A stretch of DNA of 64,000 nt from contig NZ_CP072852.1 of the NCBI RefSeq assembly GCF_017948265.1, positions 992,001-1,056,000 of the forward strand, written 5' to 3'. This document shows positions 45,146-55,520 of this stretch, in pieces. The notes under the pieces are model-generated. The model did no database searches. It was not told the DNA's origin and saw only the letters and a program-made list of their open reading frames with translations. Position numbers and translations under genes: made by a program. The first letter of the stretch is position 1; every line of letters starts with the position of its first letter. The DNA comes from Rhodoferax sp. PAMC 29310. Its GTDB lineage: Bacteria; Pseudomonadota; Gammaproteobacteria; Burkholderiales; Burkholderiaceae_C.

Positions 45146-45760
45146 GTGGCGCTCAAGGAAATTGTTGAACAAATTGTGGCCGGTCTAGGCTATGACCTGG
45201 TGGAAATAGAACGTTCCGCTGGTGGTCTGCTGCGCATCACAATTGACTTGCCGTGGTCGCCACCCACTGAATCTGATCTGACCGAGCAATTTATCACGGT
45301 TGAAGATTGTGAAAAGGTAAATCGCCAGCTTCAGTTCGCACTGGAAGTGGATGCGATCGAATATTCGCGGCTTGAGGTTTCCTCGCCGGGCATTGATCGC
45401 CCACTGCGGCATAAGCAGGATTTTGAGCGCTTTGTGGGTCATGTGATTGACATTACCTTGAAGTCGCCCATGGGTGTGGCGGCTGCCGGTCAGGTCAGCG
45501 CCAATCGGAAAAAATTTCGGGGCACGCTTGAGCGTGTGCAAGGGGACGACGGCACCACAAGTTGGCAAGTCGTCTGGAGCGATGAGCCGGCTGTCAAGCC
45601 AGGGCAGCGTGTGAGCAAAAAGCGCGTACCTGCGCCGCTGCAGGCGCTTGGCTTCACGCTCGACGAATTGCGCGAGTCTCGCTTGGCGCCGATTGTGAGC
45701 TTCAAAGGCCGCAGCGACAGCCTGGGGTCCAGTAGCGGTCCCGAAACAAATTTGGTTTGA
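45146..45760 (+). CDS. rimP: Ribosome maturation factor RimP
   Basis: A 204-residue RimP, needed for 30S subunit maturation. The GTG start at 45146 gives [20 protein letters not shown], the standard N-terminus. [35 protein letters not shown] is the conserved core, and [21 protein letters not shown] opens the C-terminal SH3-like domain. The C-terminus ([18 protein letters not shown]) is somewhat long. It heads the rimP-nusA-infB-rbfA-truB translation operon. Confidence 0.92.
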   Translation: MALKEIVEQIVAGLGYDLVEIERSAGGLLRITIDLPWSPPTESDLTEQFITVEDCEKVNRQLQFALEVDAIEYSRLEVSSPGIDRPLRHKQDFERFVGHVIDITLKSPMGVAAAGQVSANRKKFRGTLERVQGDDGTTSWQVVWSDEPAVKPGQRVSKKRVPAPLQALGFTLDELRESRLAPIVSFKGRSDSLGSSSGPETNLV

Positions 45761-45782
45761 ATTGAAACAGGAGAGTCATGGC

Positions 45783-47279
45783 ATGAATCGCGAAATGTTA
45801 ATGCTGGTGGAGGCTATCTCACGCGAGAAAAATGTGGAGCGTGATGTGGTTTTTGGCGCTGTCGAAGCAGCGCTGGCACAGGCAACCAAAAAGATCCATG
45901 AAGGCGACGTCGATATTCGCGTGGCGCTGGATCGGGACAGCGGAAACTATGAAACGTTTCGCCGCTGGCACGTTGTCCCGGATGAAGCAGGTTTGCAGCT
46001 GCCCGATCAGGAAATCCTGTTGTTCGAAGCCAAAGAACAGATCCCTGATATTGAAGTCGATGAATACATCGAAGAGACCATCGAGTCCATGCCCATTGGC
46101 CGCATCGGCGCCATGGCGGCCAAGCAGGTTATTTTGCAGAAAATCCGTGATGCGGAACGCGAAATGTTGCTCAACGACTTCATGTCACGTGGTGACAAGA
46201 TTTTCGTCGGCACCGTCAAGCGCATGGACAAGGGCGACATCATTGTTGAAAGTGGTCGCGTTGAAGGACGCCTGCGTCGCAATGAAATGATCGCAAAGGA
46301 AAACCTGCGCATCGGCGACCGGGTTCGCGCGATGATCATGGAAGTGGACTTGACACTGCGTGGCGCACCCATCGTGTTGTCTCGTTCGTCACCAGAATTC
46401 ATGATCGAGCTTTTCCGCCAGGAAGTGCCCGAGATCGAGCAAGGTTTGCTGGAGATCAAATCCTGCGCCCGTGACTCTGGCTCACGCGCAAAGATCGCTG
46501 TGCTATCACATGACAAGCGGGTCGACCCCATCGGCACCTGTGTGGGCGTGCGTGGTACCCGAGTCAATGGCGTGACCAACGAGTTGGCTGGCGAGCGCGT
46601 TGACATTGTGCTGTGGAGCGAAGACCCAGCCCAGTTCGTGATTGGTGCTTTGGCACCCGCCAATGTGTCATCCATCGTGGTTGACGAAGAGCGTCACGCC
46701 ATGGATGTGGTGGTAGACGAGGAAAACTTGGCTATCGCGATTGGTCGCGGCGGACAAAACGTGCGCCTGGCTTCCGAGTTGACGGGCTGGAAGATCAACA
46801 TTCTGGACGCCGCCGAATCCGCACAGAAGCAGGCAGACGAAACCGATTCCGGCCGCAAGCTTTTCATGGAAAAGCTTGACGTGGACGAGGAAATCGCCGA
46901 TTTGCTGATTGCAGAGGGCTTTACCAGTCTGGAGCAAGTGGCCTATGTGCCACTCGAGGAAATGCTTGAGATTGAGAGCTTTGACGAGGACACCGCCAAT
47001 GAGTTGCGGACCCGCGCCAAGGACGCCCTGTTGACGATGGAAATCGCCCACGAAGAGAACGTCGAAAGTGTTGCGCTTGACCTGCGCGACCTGGAAGGCA
47101 TTTCTCACGAATTGATCGGAAAACTGGCCGACGCAGGCATTCACACCCGTGATGACCTGGCTGACCTGGCCGTTGACGAACTCACTGAAATTACCGGCCA
47201 GTCTGCGGACGAGGCCACGACCCTGATCATGAAGGCACGCGAACATTGGTTTACCAATGACGCTGCCTCTCAAGAGTAA
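45783..47279 (+). CDS. nusA: Transcription termination/antitermination protein NusA
   Basis: A 498-residue NusA, an RNA polymerase-binding factor controlling pausing, termination and antitermination. The N-terminal domain starts [20 protein letters not shown]. The S1 domain ([20 protein letters not shown]) is at about 135-200, and KH domains include [19 protein letters not shown] and [15 protein letters not shown]. Two C-terminal acidic helix-hairpin repeats follow, as in other proteobacteria. AGGAG seven bases upstream selects the ATG at 45783. Confidence 0.95.
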   Translation: MNREMLMLVEAISREKNVERDVVFGAVEAALAQATKKIHEGDVDIRVALDRDSGNYETFRRWHVVPDEAGLQLPDQEILLFEAKEQIPDIEVDEYIEETIESMPIGRIGAMAAKQVILQKIRDAEREMLLNDFMSRGDKIFVGTVKRMDKGDIIVESGRVEGRLRRNEMIAKENLRIGDRVRAMIMEVDLTLRGAPIVLSRSSPEFMIELFRQEVPEIEQGLLEIKSCARDSGSRAKIAVLSHDKRVDPIGTCVGVRGTRVNGVTNELAGERVDIVLWSEDPAQFVIGALAPANVSSIVVDEERHAMDVVVDEENLAIAIGRGGQNVRLASELTGWKINILDAAESAQKQADETDSGRKLFMEKLDVDEEIADLLIAEGFTSLEQVAYVPLEEMLEIESFDEDTANELRTRAKDALLTMEIAHEENVESVALDLRDLEGISHELIGKLADAGIHTRDDLADLAVDELTEITGQSADEATTLIMKAREHWFTNDAASQE

Positions 47280-47303
47280 CGGTTATGAAAGGCTACAAAA
47301 AAT

Positions 47304-50228
47304 ATGTCCAGTACGACCGTCGCAGAGTTTGCAACCGAACTCAAGAAATCAAACGAAACTCTGCTTGAGCAGTTGAAGGCCGCCGGTGTGGCCAAGTCCA
47401 TAGCGACTGACACACTGACCGACGCTGACAAGCAGAATTTGTTGAGCTATCTTCAAGCCAGCCATGGCAATGCCGCTGGTGAGCGCAAGAAGATCACGCT
47501 TGTTAAAAAATCCACCACTGAGATCAAGCAAGCTGACTCCTCCGGGAAAGCGCGCACGATCCAAGTGGAAGTGCGTAAAAAGCGTACCTTTGTTCGCCGT
47601 GAAGATGGCGCCGACCTGCCTGTGGATACCTCCGAGTCAACGCAAGAATCCGATGCCGCATTGGCTCTTGAGACCGCCGAGCTCGCCCGCCGCGAAGTGG
47701 AAGCCAGCCGTCAGGCTGAGCTGATCCGCCGCCAAGAGGAAGAACTGGCTGAGCGCCGTCGCCAACGCGAGGAGCAAGAGGCAAAGAATGCTCAGGCTGC
47801 AGAAGAGGCCGCCAAAAAGGCAGCCGAAGCTGAAGCCGCTGAAGAAGCAACTAAAAAACTGACTGAGAAAGCCAAACCTGCTGCCGTGACAACTCAGGCC
47901 GCAGAGTCTGGATCTGATGTCGCAGGTGTTTCAGACGAAGCCTCGGTGACTGAAGCGATCGCCGCCAAGGCCGAAGCCGTGGTGAAGGCCAAAGTGGCAG
48001 CTGCAGAAAAGTCTGCTGCTGAGTCTATCGCCCGTGCCGAAGAAGCGGCCCGTGCCGAAGATCTGGGTGACCGTCGACGCAAAGCAGAGGCAGAAGCCGC
48101 TGCGATTCGTCAGATGATGTCCTCACCGGCCAAAAAGGCCCCCCCGGTCAAGAAGCCTGAAGAATTGCGTGCCGAGGCCGCCAAGGCAGCGGGGCTCAAA
48201 GGTACATTGCACAAGCCCGTCACGGTGGCCAAGCCAGGTGCACCAGCAACTGGCGCCGGCGCAGCACCTGGTGGTGCAGGCAAGGAAGTCAAGTCAGCCA
48301 AGTTGTCGAGCAGCTGGGCGGGTGATCCTGCCAAGAAAAAAGGCATGCCTACTCGCGGCGCGACTGCGACACCAAGCCGTGGCAACAACTGGCGTGCAGG
48401 CCCACGTGGGCGACGTGGCAGCAACGATCGCGACGATCACCAACGGACGCCATCGGCACCGGTTGAAGTGCGCATCATTGAAGTTCATGTACCCGAAACT
48501 ATCACGGTGTCCGAGTTGGCCCACAAGATGGCTGTCAAGGCTTCTGAAGTCATCAAGCACCTGATGAAGCTGGGCCAGATGGTCACGATCAATCAACCAC
48601 TGGACCAAGACACGGCCATGATTGTGGTTGAAGAGATGGGACATACCGCCATCGTGGCTGAGTTGGACGATCCAGAGGCATTTACTGACGACGAAACCAA
48701 TTTGCACCAAGCAGAAGCCCTGCCGCGCGCGCCAGTGGTGACCGTGATGGGTCACGTTGACCACGGTAAAACCTCTCTGCTGGACTACATTCGCCGTGCG
48801 AAGGTTGTGTCAAGCGAGGCGGGTGGTATCACTCAACACATCGGCGCCTACCACGTGGAAACTCCGCGCGGCATGGTGTCGTTCTTGGACACCCCGGGAC
48901 ACGAGGCGTTTACCGCCATGCGTGCCCGCGGTGCCAAGGCCACTGACATTGTGATTTTGGTGGTTGCTGCGGACGACGGTGTCATGCCGCAAACCAAGGA
49001 AGCGATCAAGCACGCCAAGGCGGCTGGTGTTCCTCTGGTCGTGGCGATCAACAAGATCGACAAGCAGGGAGCCAACCCGGATCGCGTTCGCAATGAACTG
49101 CTGATTGAAGAGGTCGTTTCCGAAGAACTGGGTGGAGACACACCCTTTGTATCGGTCTCAGCGAAAACCGGTCAAGGCATTGATGACTTGCTCGAGCAAG
49201 TGTTGTTGCAAGCCGAGGTGCTGGAGTTGCGCGCACCGGTCGATTCCATGGCCAAAGGTCTGGTGATCGAAGCGCGTCTGGACAAAGGCCGTGGCCCTGT
49301 GGCTACCGTTCTGGTTCAGTCGGGTACGTTGAAAGCGGGTGACACTGTGTTGGCTGGCTCCACGTATGGACGTGTTCGCGCCATGCTGGACGAGAATGGT
49401 TCGCCCATCAAGACAGCCGGCCCTTCAATCCCTGTTGAAATTCAAGGTTTGACCGAAGTACCGCAAGCGGGTGACGATTTCATGGTGATGCTGGACGAGC
49501 GCCGCGCCCGTGAGATTGCAACTTACCGTGCCGGCAAATTCCGCAATACAAAGTTGGCGAAACAGCAGGCGGCGAAGCTGGAGAACATGTTCTCCGACAT
49601 CTCCGCTGGTGAAGTCAAAATGCTGCCGATCATCATCAAGGCCGACGTACAAGGTTCGCAAGAAGCTCTTGGACAGTCGCTGCTCAAACTGTCGACTGAC
49701 GAGGTCAAAGTTCAGTTGGTGTACTCAGCAGTCGGCGGTATCAGCGAGTCGGACGTGAATTTGGCAATCGCTGCCAAGGCCGTGATCATTGGCTTCAACA
49801 CCCGTGCCGATTCTGGCGCGCGCAAGTTGGCCGAAAACAACGGTGTGGACATCCGCTACTACGACATCATTTATGACGCAGTTGACGACTTGAAACTGGC
49901 CATGTCGGGCATGCTGACACCGGACAAAAAGGAAGAAGTCATCGGTACTGCCGAGATTCGCCAGGTGTTCAAGGTGTCCAAGATTGGCTCCATTGCCGGT
50001 TGTATGGTCACGGCTGGTGTGGTTCGCCGCGCCGCTCGTCTTCGTTTGCTGCGCAACAACATGGTCATCTTCACGGGTGAGCTGGAGTCGCTCAAGCGAT
50101 TCAAGGACGATGCCAAGGAAGTCAAGGAAAGCTTCGAGTGCGGTTTGAACATCAAGAACTACAACGACATCCAAGAGGGTGACGTGCTGGAGTTCTTCGA
50201 GATTCGCGAAATCGCCCGTACGCTTTGA
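47304..50228 (+). CDS. infB: Translation initiation factor IF-2
   Basis: A 974-residue IF-2, which brings initiator tRNA to the 30S subunit. An N-terminal IF2N domain ([20 protein letters not shown]) is followed by a long charged alanine/lysine/glutamate region (about 110-290). A second IF2N segment ([20 protein letters not shown]) precedes the GTPase domain: G1 GHVDHGKT at about 483, DTPGHEAF, and NKID at about 583. The C-terminal tRNA-binding domains end [11 protein letters not shown]. The length, with two IF2N modules, is typical of betaproteobacteria. Confidence 0.96.
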   Translation: MSSTTVAEFATELKKSNETLLEQLKAAGVAKSIATDTLTDADKQNLLSYLQASHGNAAGERKKITLVKKSTTEIKQADSSGKARTIQVEVRKKRTFVRREDGADLPVDTSESTQESDAALALETAELARREVEASRQAELIRRQEEELAERRRQREEQEAKNAQAAEEAAKKAAEAEAAEEATKKLTEKAKPAAVTTQAAESGSDVAGVSDEASVTEAIAAKAEAVVKAKVAAAEKSAAESIARAEEAARAEDLGDRRRKAEAEAAAIRQMMSSPAKKAPPVKKPEELRAEAAKAAGLKGTLHKPVTVAKPGAPATGAGAAPGGAGKEVKSAKLSSSWAGDPAKKKGMPTRGATATPSRGNNWRAGPRGRRGSNDRDDHQRTPSAPVEVRIIEVHVPETITVSELAHKMAVKASEVIKHLMKLGQMVTINQPLDQDTAMIVVEEMGHTAIVAELDDPEAFTDDETNLHQAEALPRAPVVTVMGHVDHGKTSLLDYIRRAKVVSSEAGGITQHIGAYHVETPRGMVSFLDTPGHEAFTAMRARGAKATDIVILVVAADDGVMPQTKEAIKHAKAAGVPLVVAINKIDKQGANPDRVRNELLIEEVVSEELGGDTPFVSVSAKTGQGIDDLLEQVLLQAEVLELRAPVDSMAKGLVIEARLDKGRGPVATVLVQSGTLKAGDTVLAGSTYGRVRAMLDENGSPIKTAGPSIPVEIQGLTEVPQAGDDFMVMLDERRAREIATYRAGKFRNTKLAKQQAAKLENMFSDISAGEVKMLPIIIKADVQGSQEALGQSLLKLSTDEVKVQLVYSAVGGISESDVNLAIAAKAVIIGFNTRADSGARKLAENNGVDIRYYDIIYDAVDDLKLAMSGMLTPDKKEEVIGTAEIRQVFKVSKIGSIAGCMVTAGVVRRAARLRLLRNNMVIFTGELESLKRFKDDAKEVKESFECGLNIKNYNDIQEGDVLEFFEIREIARTL

Positions 50229-50244
50229 TGAAACGGTAAAAGAC

Positions 50245-50613
50245 GTGCGCAAAAAGTCGAATACTCCGAATCGGAGTTTTAAAGTCGCCGATCAGATCCA
50301 ACGGGATCTGACCGAATTGATCGCTCGCGAGTTGAAAGACCCGCGAGTGGGCATGGTGACGATTCAAGCCGTTGAGGTAACCCCGGATTACGCGCATGCC
50401 AAAGTCTTTTTCAGCTTGCTGAACGGCGACCCAAAAGCATGCACGGAAGGTCTGAATCAGGCCGCGGGATTCTTGCGGTCTGGCCTGTTCAAGCGTCTGC
50501 ATATTCACACGGTGCCGACCCTGCATTTCTTGTTTGATCAGACGACTGAGAAAGCCGCTGACATGAACGCACTGATTGCCCGCGCGGTTGCGTCGCGGGC
50601 CAAAGAGGACTAA
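50245..50613 (+). CDS. rbfA: Ribosome-binding factor A
   Basis: A 122-residue RbfA, a KH-like cold-shock factor for 30S maturation. The GTG start gives [20 protein letters not shown]. The core [20 protein letters not shown] and the end [20 protein letters not shown] are characteristic. It begins 16 bases after the infB stop. An upstream open extension overlaps infB and is not conserved. Confidence 0.92.
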   Translation: MRKKSNTPNRSFKVADQIQRDLTELIARELKDPRVGMVTIQAVEVTPDYAHAKVFFSLLNGDPKACTEGLNQAAGFLRSGLFKRLHIHTVPTLHFLFDQTTEKAADMNALIARAVASRAKED

Positions 50614-50617
50614 GCCG

Positions 50618-51601
50618 ATGAATGCGCCACGTGCACGGGTTGCCAGGCGCCCCGTGCATGGGGTGCTCTTGTTGGACAAACCTTTAGGTTGGTCGAGTAA
50701 TGACGCCTTGCAAAAGGTGAAATGGTTGCTGCGGGCCGAGAAGGCCGGCCACACCGGAACACTTGACCCCCTGGCAACAGGGGTGCTACCTTTGTGTTTT
50801 GGTGCGGCCACCAAGTTCAGTCAGCTTCAGTTGGATGCAGACAAAACTTATGAAGCCGTCGCCCGACTCGGGATTAAAACCAGCACGGGTGATGCGGAAG
50901 GCGAAGTGTTGCAAACCCGTGAGGTGAATGTTTCAGAGCAAGACCTTCAAGGTGTTGCCCCACAGTTCACCGGCCCAATTCGGCAGATCCCGCCCATGCA
51001 CAGTGCGTTAAAGAAAGATGGCAAGGCGTTGTATGAATATGCGCGCGCTGGCCTAGTGGTCGAGCGTGAAGCACGGGAAGTTACCATTCATGCGTTAAAT
51101 ATGACGCTAACGCAGGCGGATCAAGCGCAACCAGCTATCAATATGATAGTTAAGTGCAGCAAAGGGACCTACATCCGAACACTGGGTGAAGATGTGGGCG
51201 AAGCGCTGGGTTGTGGTGCTCATCTGAGCGCGCTGCGAAGAATTGAAACTGGTGGCTTTACGGTCGCACAAAGTGTGACCCTTGAGGCGCTGGAGGCCAT
51301 GAGTGAGGCCGAGAGATTGAACTGCCTGATGCCTGTGGAGTCCTTGTTGGGCGAACACACAGTTGTCACGCTGGACAGTGAGAATGCAGGACGTTTCCTG
51401 AGCGGTGTACGCCGCCGGGGCGGCTGGTCGGACGATGAGAAAGTAGCCGTTTACGGTGAATCGCCTCACGCCCTGCTGGGAACGGCCCACACCAAGGGCG
51501 GCGAACTGATACCGGGGCGGCTATTGAGCCCGATTGAAATAGAGCAAATATTGGCTGGTGTCGCGACAAGCGCCCCGAGTACAGAGTTTGAGAAGATTTA
51601 A
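50618..51601 (+). CDS. truB: tRNA pseudouridine-55 synthase
   Basis: A 327-residue TruB, which makes pseudouridine 55 in the tRNA T-loop. The start [20 protein letters not shown] leads to the catalytic aspartate in [12 protein letters not shown] (about residue 50). [22 protein letters not shown] and [20 protein letters not shown] are signature segments, and a PUA-like C-terminal domain is present. Residues about 158-178 ([20 protein letters not shown]) are encoded by a reverse copy of the dispersed repeat immediately before the [11 protein letters not shown] motif. The fold there must tolerate the sequence. It lies four bases after rbfA. Confidence 0.93.
   Translation: MNAPRARVARRPVHGVLLLDKPLGWSSNDALQKVKWLLRAEKAGHTGTLDPLATGVLPLCFGAATKFSQLQLDADKTYEAVARLGIKTSTGDAEGEVLQTREVNVSEQDLQGVAPQFTGPIRQIPPMHSALKKDGKALYEYARAGLVVEREAREVTIHALNMTLTQADQAQPAINMIVKCSKGTYIRTLGEDVGEALGCGAHLSALRRIETGGFTVAQSVTLEALEAMSEAERLNCLMPVESLLGEHTVVTLDSENAGRFLSGVRRRGGWSDDEKVAVYGESPHALLGTAHTKGGELIPGRLLSPIEIEQILAGVATSAPSTEFEKI
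51090..51152 (-). repeat. Dispersed repeat copy H, inside truB
   Basis: On the minus strand it reads ACTATCATATTGATAGCTGG, then TTGCGCTTGATCCGCCTGCG and TTAGCG. Head palindrome (CTATCATATTGATAG) and GCGCTTGAT core match the other copies closely. Confidence 0.65.
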
Positions 51602-51613
51602 GAGAAAGCAATC

Positions 51614-53437
51614 ATGAGCATTAAACAAATCCGAAATATCGCCATCATCGCGCACGTTGACCATGGCAAAACCACCATGGTTGACCAGTTGCTGCGCCAG
51701 TCCGGCACCTTTGCCGAACACGAAAAAATAGTCGACACAGTGATGGACAACAACGCCATTGAAAAAGAACGTGGCATCACGATTCTGGCCAAGAACTGCG
51801 CTGTTACCTGGATGGGCACCCACATCAATATTGTGGACACCCCCGGACACGCGGACTTCGGTGGCGAGGTCGAGCGCGCACTGTCCATGGTTGACGGCGT
51901 TGTGCTGTTGATCGACGCGCAAGAAGGCCCCATGCCACAAACCCGCTTTGTGACCAAGAAGGCTTTGGCCCTTGGCTTGAAGCCAATTTTGGTCGTGAAT
52001 AAAGTAGATAAGCCAGGCGCACGCCCTGACTTCGTGGTCAATGCCGCTTTTGACTTGTTTGACAAACTCGGCGCGACTGACGAACAGCTTGATTTCCCGG
52101 TGGTCTACGCTTCGGGTATCAATGGTTGGTCGTCAATGGAAGAGGGCCCACAAGGTGAGCAGTGGGGTCCAGACATGTCTGCCCTGTTCAACACTGTGCT
52201 GTCCCACGTTCCGGCCCAAAAAGGTGACCCTGCCGCGCCATTGCAGCTGCAGATTTCCGCCCTTGACTTTTCGACGTTCGTCGGTCGAATAGGTGTTGGC
52301 CGTATCAGCCAAGGCACGATCAAGCCCATGATGGATGTAGTGGTCATGGAAGGTCCGGACGGCAAACCCGTCAAAGGCCGTATTAACCAAGTTTTGACTT
52401 TCCAGGGCCTGGAGCGTGTTCAGGCGACTGAAGCCGGCCCCGGTGAAATCGTTTTGATCAACGGTCTGGGTGACATCGGTATCGGGGTGACGATCACTGA
52501 TCCAGTCAACCCGATGCCCCTGCCTATGCTCAAGGTGGACGAGCCTACATTGACCATGAACTTCTGCGTTAACACCAGCCCCCTGGCCGGTCGCGAAGGC
52601 AAGTACGTGACCAGCCGTCAGATCTGGGACCGTCTGCAAAAAGAACTGCAACACAACGTGGCTTTGCGCGTCAGCGAAACAGACGAAGAAGGTATCTTCG
52701 AAGTCATGGGCCGCGGCGAGCTACACCTGACCATTCTGCTGGAAAACATGCGTCGTGAAGGTTACGAGTTGGCCGTCTCCAAGCCACGCGTTGTGTTTCG
52801 TGACGTGAACGGTGAAAAGCACGAGCCGATCGAGCTGGTGACCGCGGATATTGAAGAGATCCACCAAGGTGGCGTGATGCAAGCCCTGGGTGAGCGCAAA
52901 GGGGATTTGGTCAACATGGAGTCCGACGGCCGTGGTCGTGTGCGACTTGAATACCGTATTCCCGCGCGTGGTTTGATCGGTTTCACCAATGAATTTCTGA
53001 ACTTGACCCGCGGTAGCGGTTTGATTTCCAACATTTTTGACAGCTACGAAGCCCATAAAGGTGAAATCGGCGGCCGTAAAAACGGTGTGTTGATTTCCAT
53101 GGATGCGGGCGAGATCTTTACTTACGCCTTGGGCAAGTTGGACGACCGCGGCCGTATGTTCGTAAAGCCGAACGACCCCGTGTACGAAGGCATGATTGTG
53201 GGTATCCACAGTCGTGACAACGATCTGGTGGTGAACGCCACCCGTACCAAGCAGTTGACCAACTTCCGCGTCAGCGGCAAGGAAGATGCGATCAAGATCA
53301 CACCGCCGATTGACTGCACATTGGAGTACGGCGTGGAATTCATCGAGGACGACGAGCTGGTTGAGATCACACCCAAGTCGATTCGCCTGCGTAAGCGTTA
53401 CCTGACCGAAAGCGAACGCAAGCGCGCTGGCCGTTAA
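51614..53437 (+). CDS. typA: Ribosome-associated GTPase TypA/BipA
   Basis: A 607-residue translational GTPase of the EF-G-like TypA/BipA family, which acts in ribosome assembly and stress or low-temperature growth. G1 is [15 protein letters not shown], switch [28 protein letters not shown] gives G4, and the typical C-terminal segment is [26 protein letters not shown] upstream of the ATG is an acceptable ribosome site. It follows truB by 12 bases, and a strong terminator lies 45 bases after its stop. Confidence 0.95.
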   Translation: MSIKQIRNIAIIAHVDHGKTTMVDQLLRQSGTFAEHEKIVDTVMDNNAIEKERGITILAKNCAVTWMGTHINIVDTPGHADFGGEVERALSMVDGVVLLIDAQEGPMPQTRFVTKKALALGLKPILVVNKVDKPGARPDFVVNAAFDLFDKLGATDEQLDFPVVYASGINGWSSMEEGPQGEQWGPDMSALFNTVLSHVPAQKGDPAAPLQLQISALDFSTFVGRIGVGRISQGTIKPMMDVVVMEGPDGKPVKGRINQVLTFQGLERVQATEAGPGEIVLINGLGDIGIGVTITDPVNPMPLPMLKVDEPTLTMNFCVNTSPLAGREGKYVTSRQIWDRLQKELQHNVALRVSETDEEGIFEVMGRGELHLTILLENMRREGYELAVSKPRVVFRDVNGEKHEPIELVTADIEEIHQGGVMQALGERKGDLVNMESDGRGRVRLEYRIPARGLIGFTNEFLNLTRGSGLISNIFDSYEAHKGEIGGRKNGVLISMDAGEIFTYALGKLDDRGRMFVKPNDPVYEGMIVGIHSRDNDLVVNATRTKQLTNFRVSGKEDAIKITPPIDCTLEYGVEFIEDDELVEITPKSIRLRKRYLTESERKRAGR

Positions 53438-53480
53438 TTCTTAGTCAAGCAGACTAAAGTTCCGACTTGCATCGGACACA

Positions 53481-53509
53481 AAGCGGGCTTTGCAGCCCGC
53501 TTTTTTTTG
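53481..53509 (+). terminator. Intrinsic terminator after typA
   Basis: AAGCGGGCT and AGCCCGCTT form a stem with a TTGC loop, followed by a run of T. It ends nine bases before the next start codon. Confidence 0.85.
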
Positions 53510-53517
53510 GATTTTTC

Positions 53518-54393
53518 ATGAAACTGAGCCACAACCGGGCGGTTCTAGTGATGGTGGCAGTGACCCTGATGTGGTCTATTGCTGGCGTGGTTACGCGCCA
53601 TCTGGAACACGCACAGCGATTTGAAGTCACCTTTTGGCGCAGCTTCTTCACCGTGCTGTCCTTGTTGGTGATCTTGCCCTGGTTTCAAGGGCGAGAGGTG
53701 TTTCGGCGCATTGGTCGTGCCGAAGCGGCGTTGTGGATTTCTGGGGTGTGCTGGTGCGGCATGTTTACCTTTTTCATGCTGGGCATCACCATGATCAGCG
53801 TCGCCAATGTACTCATCACCATGTCGCTCGGGCCACTGTTGACCGCGCTAGCCGCCCGCATTTTCATCGGGCACCGGATTCCTGAGCGGACCTGGGTCGC
53901 CATCGTGGTGGCGGGATGTGGCATTGGCTATATTTACGGCAGCCAGTTAACCAAAGGCGCCAGTCTGACCGGCACGATGGTGGCCCTGGCGGTTCCCATC
54001 TCTGCGGCGGCCAATTGGACCGTCATGCAACACGCCCACGCCAAAGGAAAGGATGTGGACTTATTGCCGGCGGTATTGATCGGTGCGTTTCTGTCGGCGC
54101 TGATCATGCTGCCTCTGGCGCTGCCGTTTCAGGCATCGGCGTTTGACTTGACGCTGCTGGCGGGCTTGGGCCTGTTTCAATTGGCCATTCCCTGCACCTT
54201 GGCGGTGATCTGCGCCCGTGTGCTCAAAGCGCCAGAAGTGTCGCTACTGGGCTTGCTGGAGGTGGTTTTTGGTATTTTGCTGGCCTGGTTGGGCGCCAAT
54301 GAGGTGCCTGGCCCGAATGTATTGGCTGGGGGCACATTGGTAATTGGCGCCCTCGTCGTAAATGAATTAATTGGATGGAGACAAAGACGATGA
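53518..54393 (+). CDS. EamA-family (DMT) permease
   Basis: A 291-residue membrane protein with about ten helices and two EamA repeats, the drug/metabolite transporter fold. Typical segments are VAVTLMWSIAGVVTRHLEHA, NVLITMSLGPLLTALAARIF and the C-terminal LGLLEVVFGILLAWLGANE. The substrate is unknown. Its ATG lies nine bases after the typA terminator T-run with hardly any leader and no good ribosome site, so its transcription start is unclear. Its stop overlaps the next gene by ATGA. Confidence 0.85.
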   Translation: MKLSHNRAVLVMVAVTLMWSIAGVVTRHLEHAQRFEVTFWRSFFTVLSLLVILPWFQGREVFRRIGRAEAALWISGVCWCGMFTFFMLGITMISVANVLITMSLGPLLTALAARIFIGHRIPERTWVAIVVAGCGIGYIYGSQLTKGASLTGTMVALAVPISAAANWTVMQHAHAKGKDVDLLPAVLIGAFLSALIMLPLALPFQASAFDLTLLAGLGLFQLAIPCTLAVICARVLKAPEVSLLGLLEVVFGILLAWLGANEVPGPNVLAGGTLVIGALVVNELIGWRQRR

Positions 54394-55520
54394 CGCAAGC
54401 AACGGAGAACCCCACAGATATGAACAACAAAGACGTGTTGACCGAGGTGCGGGGCCAAGTGGGCCTAATCACATTGAATCGGCCCAAGGCCTTGAATGCC
54501 TTGTCATTGGGCATGATTCGCTCATTGACAGCCTGCCTGCTGGCATGGCGCGACGACGCGACGGTGAAAGCCGTCGCCATTCGTGGAAGCAACAAAAATG
54601 GCGTCTTTGGCGGATTCTGCGCTGGCGGGGACATACGTTTCTTTCACAAAGCAGCTTTGGCTGGCAATGCGGAGCTGGATGACTTTTTTACTGAAGAGTA
54701 CGCCCTCAACCACCTGATTCACAACTTCCCTAAACCCTATATTGCTTTCATGGATGGCATTGTGATGGGCGGCGGCATGGGTATCAGCCAAGGAGCGAAG
54801 GTTCGTATCGTGACGAAAACCACAAAAATGGCGATGCCAGAGACTCATATTGGTCTCTTTCCTGATGTCGGGGGTGGCTACTTTCTGAGCCGCTGTCCAG
54901 GACACAGCGGCGAGTACCTCGCCCTGACCGGAGAATTGCTGGGCGCAGGCGGCGCATTGACTTTTGGCCTGGCCGATCAGTGTTTTGATGCGGAAAAACT
55001 GCCAACAGCGTGGGAGACGCTCACCCAACTGGATTGGGGCCAGTCGAACAGTTTGAGTGAATGGGTTGCTATGCATTCAATAGCTTCCCCCGCTCATTCT
55101 GCGCCAGTTGATGCAAAAATTGACCTTATTTTCTCACTGCCAGACGTCACAGCCATGATTCAAGCCCTTGAGGCTGATGCCAGCGACTGGGCGCAGCACA
55201 CGGCTGCCACGCTGCGCAAGCGGTCGCCCCTCATGCTGCATGTCTCCTTGGCCCAGGTCCGAAAAGCCCGTGAACTCAACCTGGCCGATGACCTGCGCAT
55301 GGAGCGCGACATGGTGCGCCATTGTTTTCATCCCACCCACCTGAGTCGCAGTCCCTTGCAAAGTGAGACCGTCGAGGGAATTCGCGCCTTGGCGGTGGAC
55401 AAAGACCACGCCCCGCAATGGAATCCCCAGCGCATCGAAGAAGTCACTCCGGCAATGGTTGACCCCTTCTTTGCAAGCCCCTGGCCGGCACAGGCGCACC
55501 CATTGAGAGACCTAAACTAA
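54390..55520 (+). CDS. Enoyl-CoA hydratase/isomerase family, probable 3-hydroxyisobutyryl-CoA hydrolase
   Basis: A 376-residue crotonase-fold protein. FCAGGDIRFFHKAAL and MDGIVMGGGMGISQGAKVRI form the oxyanion region. METHIGLFPDVGGGYFLSR and the C-terminal HCFHPTHLSRSPLQSETVEG are the pattern of 3-hydroxyisobutyryl-CoA hydrolases, which act in valine breakdown. GGAG nine bases upstream and the ATGA overlap fix the start at 54390. Residues about 225-245 (VAMHSIASPAHSAPVDAKID) come from a dispersed repeat copy. Other valine genes are not nearby. Confidence 0.83.
   Translation: MTQATENPTDMNNKDVLTEVRGQVGLITLNRPKALNALSLGMIRSLTACLLAWRDDATVKAVAIRGSNKNGVFGGFCAGGDIRFFHKAALAGNAELDDFFTEEYALNHLIHNFPKPYIAFMDGIVMGGGMGISQGAKVRIVTKTTKMAMPETHIGLFPDVGGGYFLSRCPGHSGEYLALTGELLGAGGALTFGLADQCFDAEKLPTAWETLTQLDWGQSNSLSEWVAMHSIASPAHSAPVDAKIDLIFSLPDVTAMIQALEADASDWAQHTAATLRKRSPLMLHVSLAQVRKARELNLADDLRMERDMVRHCFHPTHLSRSPLQSETVEGIRALAVDKDHAPQWNPQRIEEVTPAMVDPFFASPWPAQAHPLRDLN
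55064..55124 (+). repeat. Dispersed repeat copy I, inside the hydrolase gene
   Basis: GTTGCTATGCATTCAATAGC, then TTCCCCCGCTCATTCTGCGC, then CAGTTGATGCAAAAATTGAC. The order of head, core and tail is that of the family, and the tail AAAATTGAC is especially clear. Confidence 0.65.
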
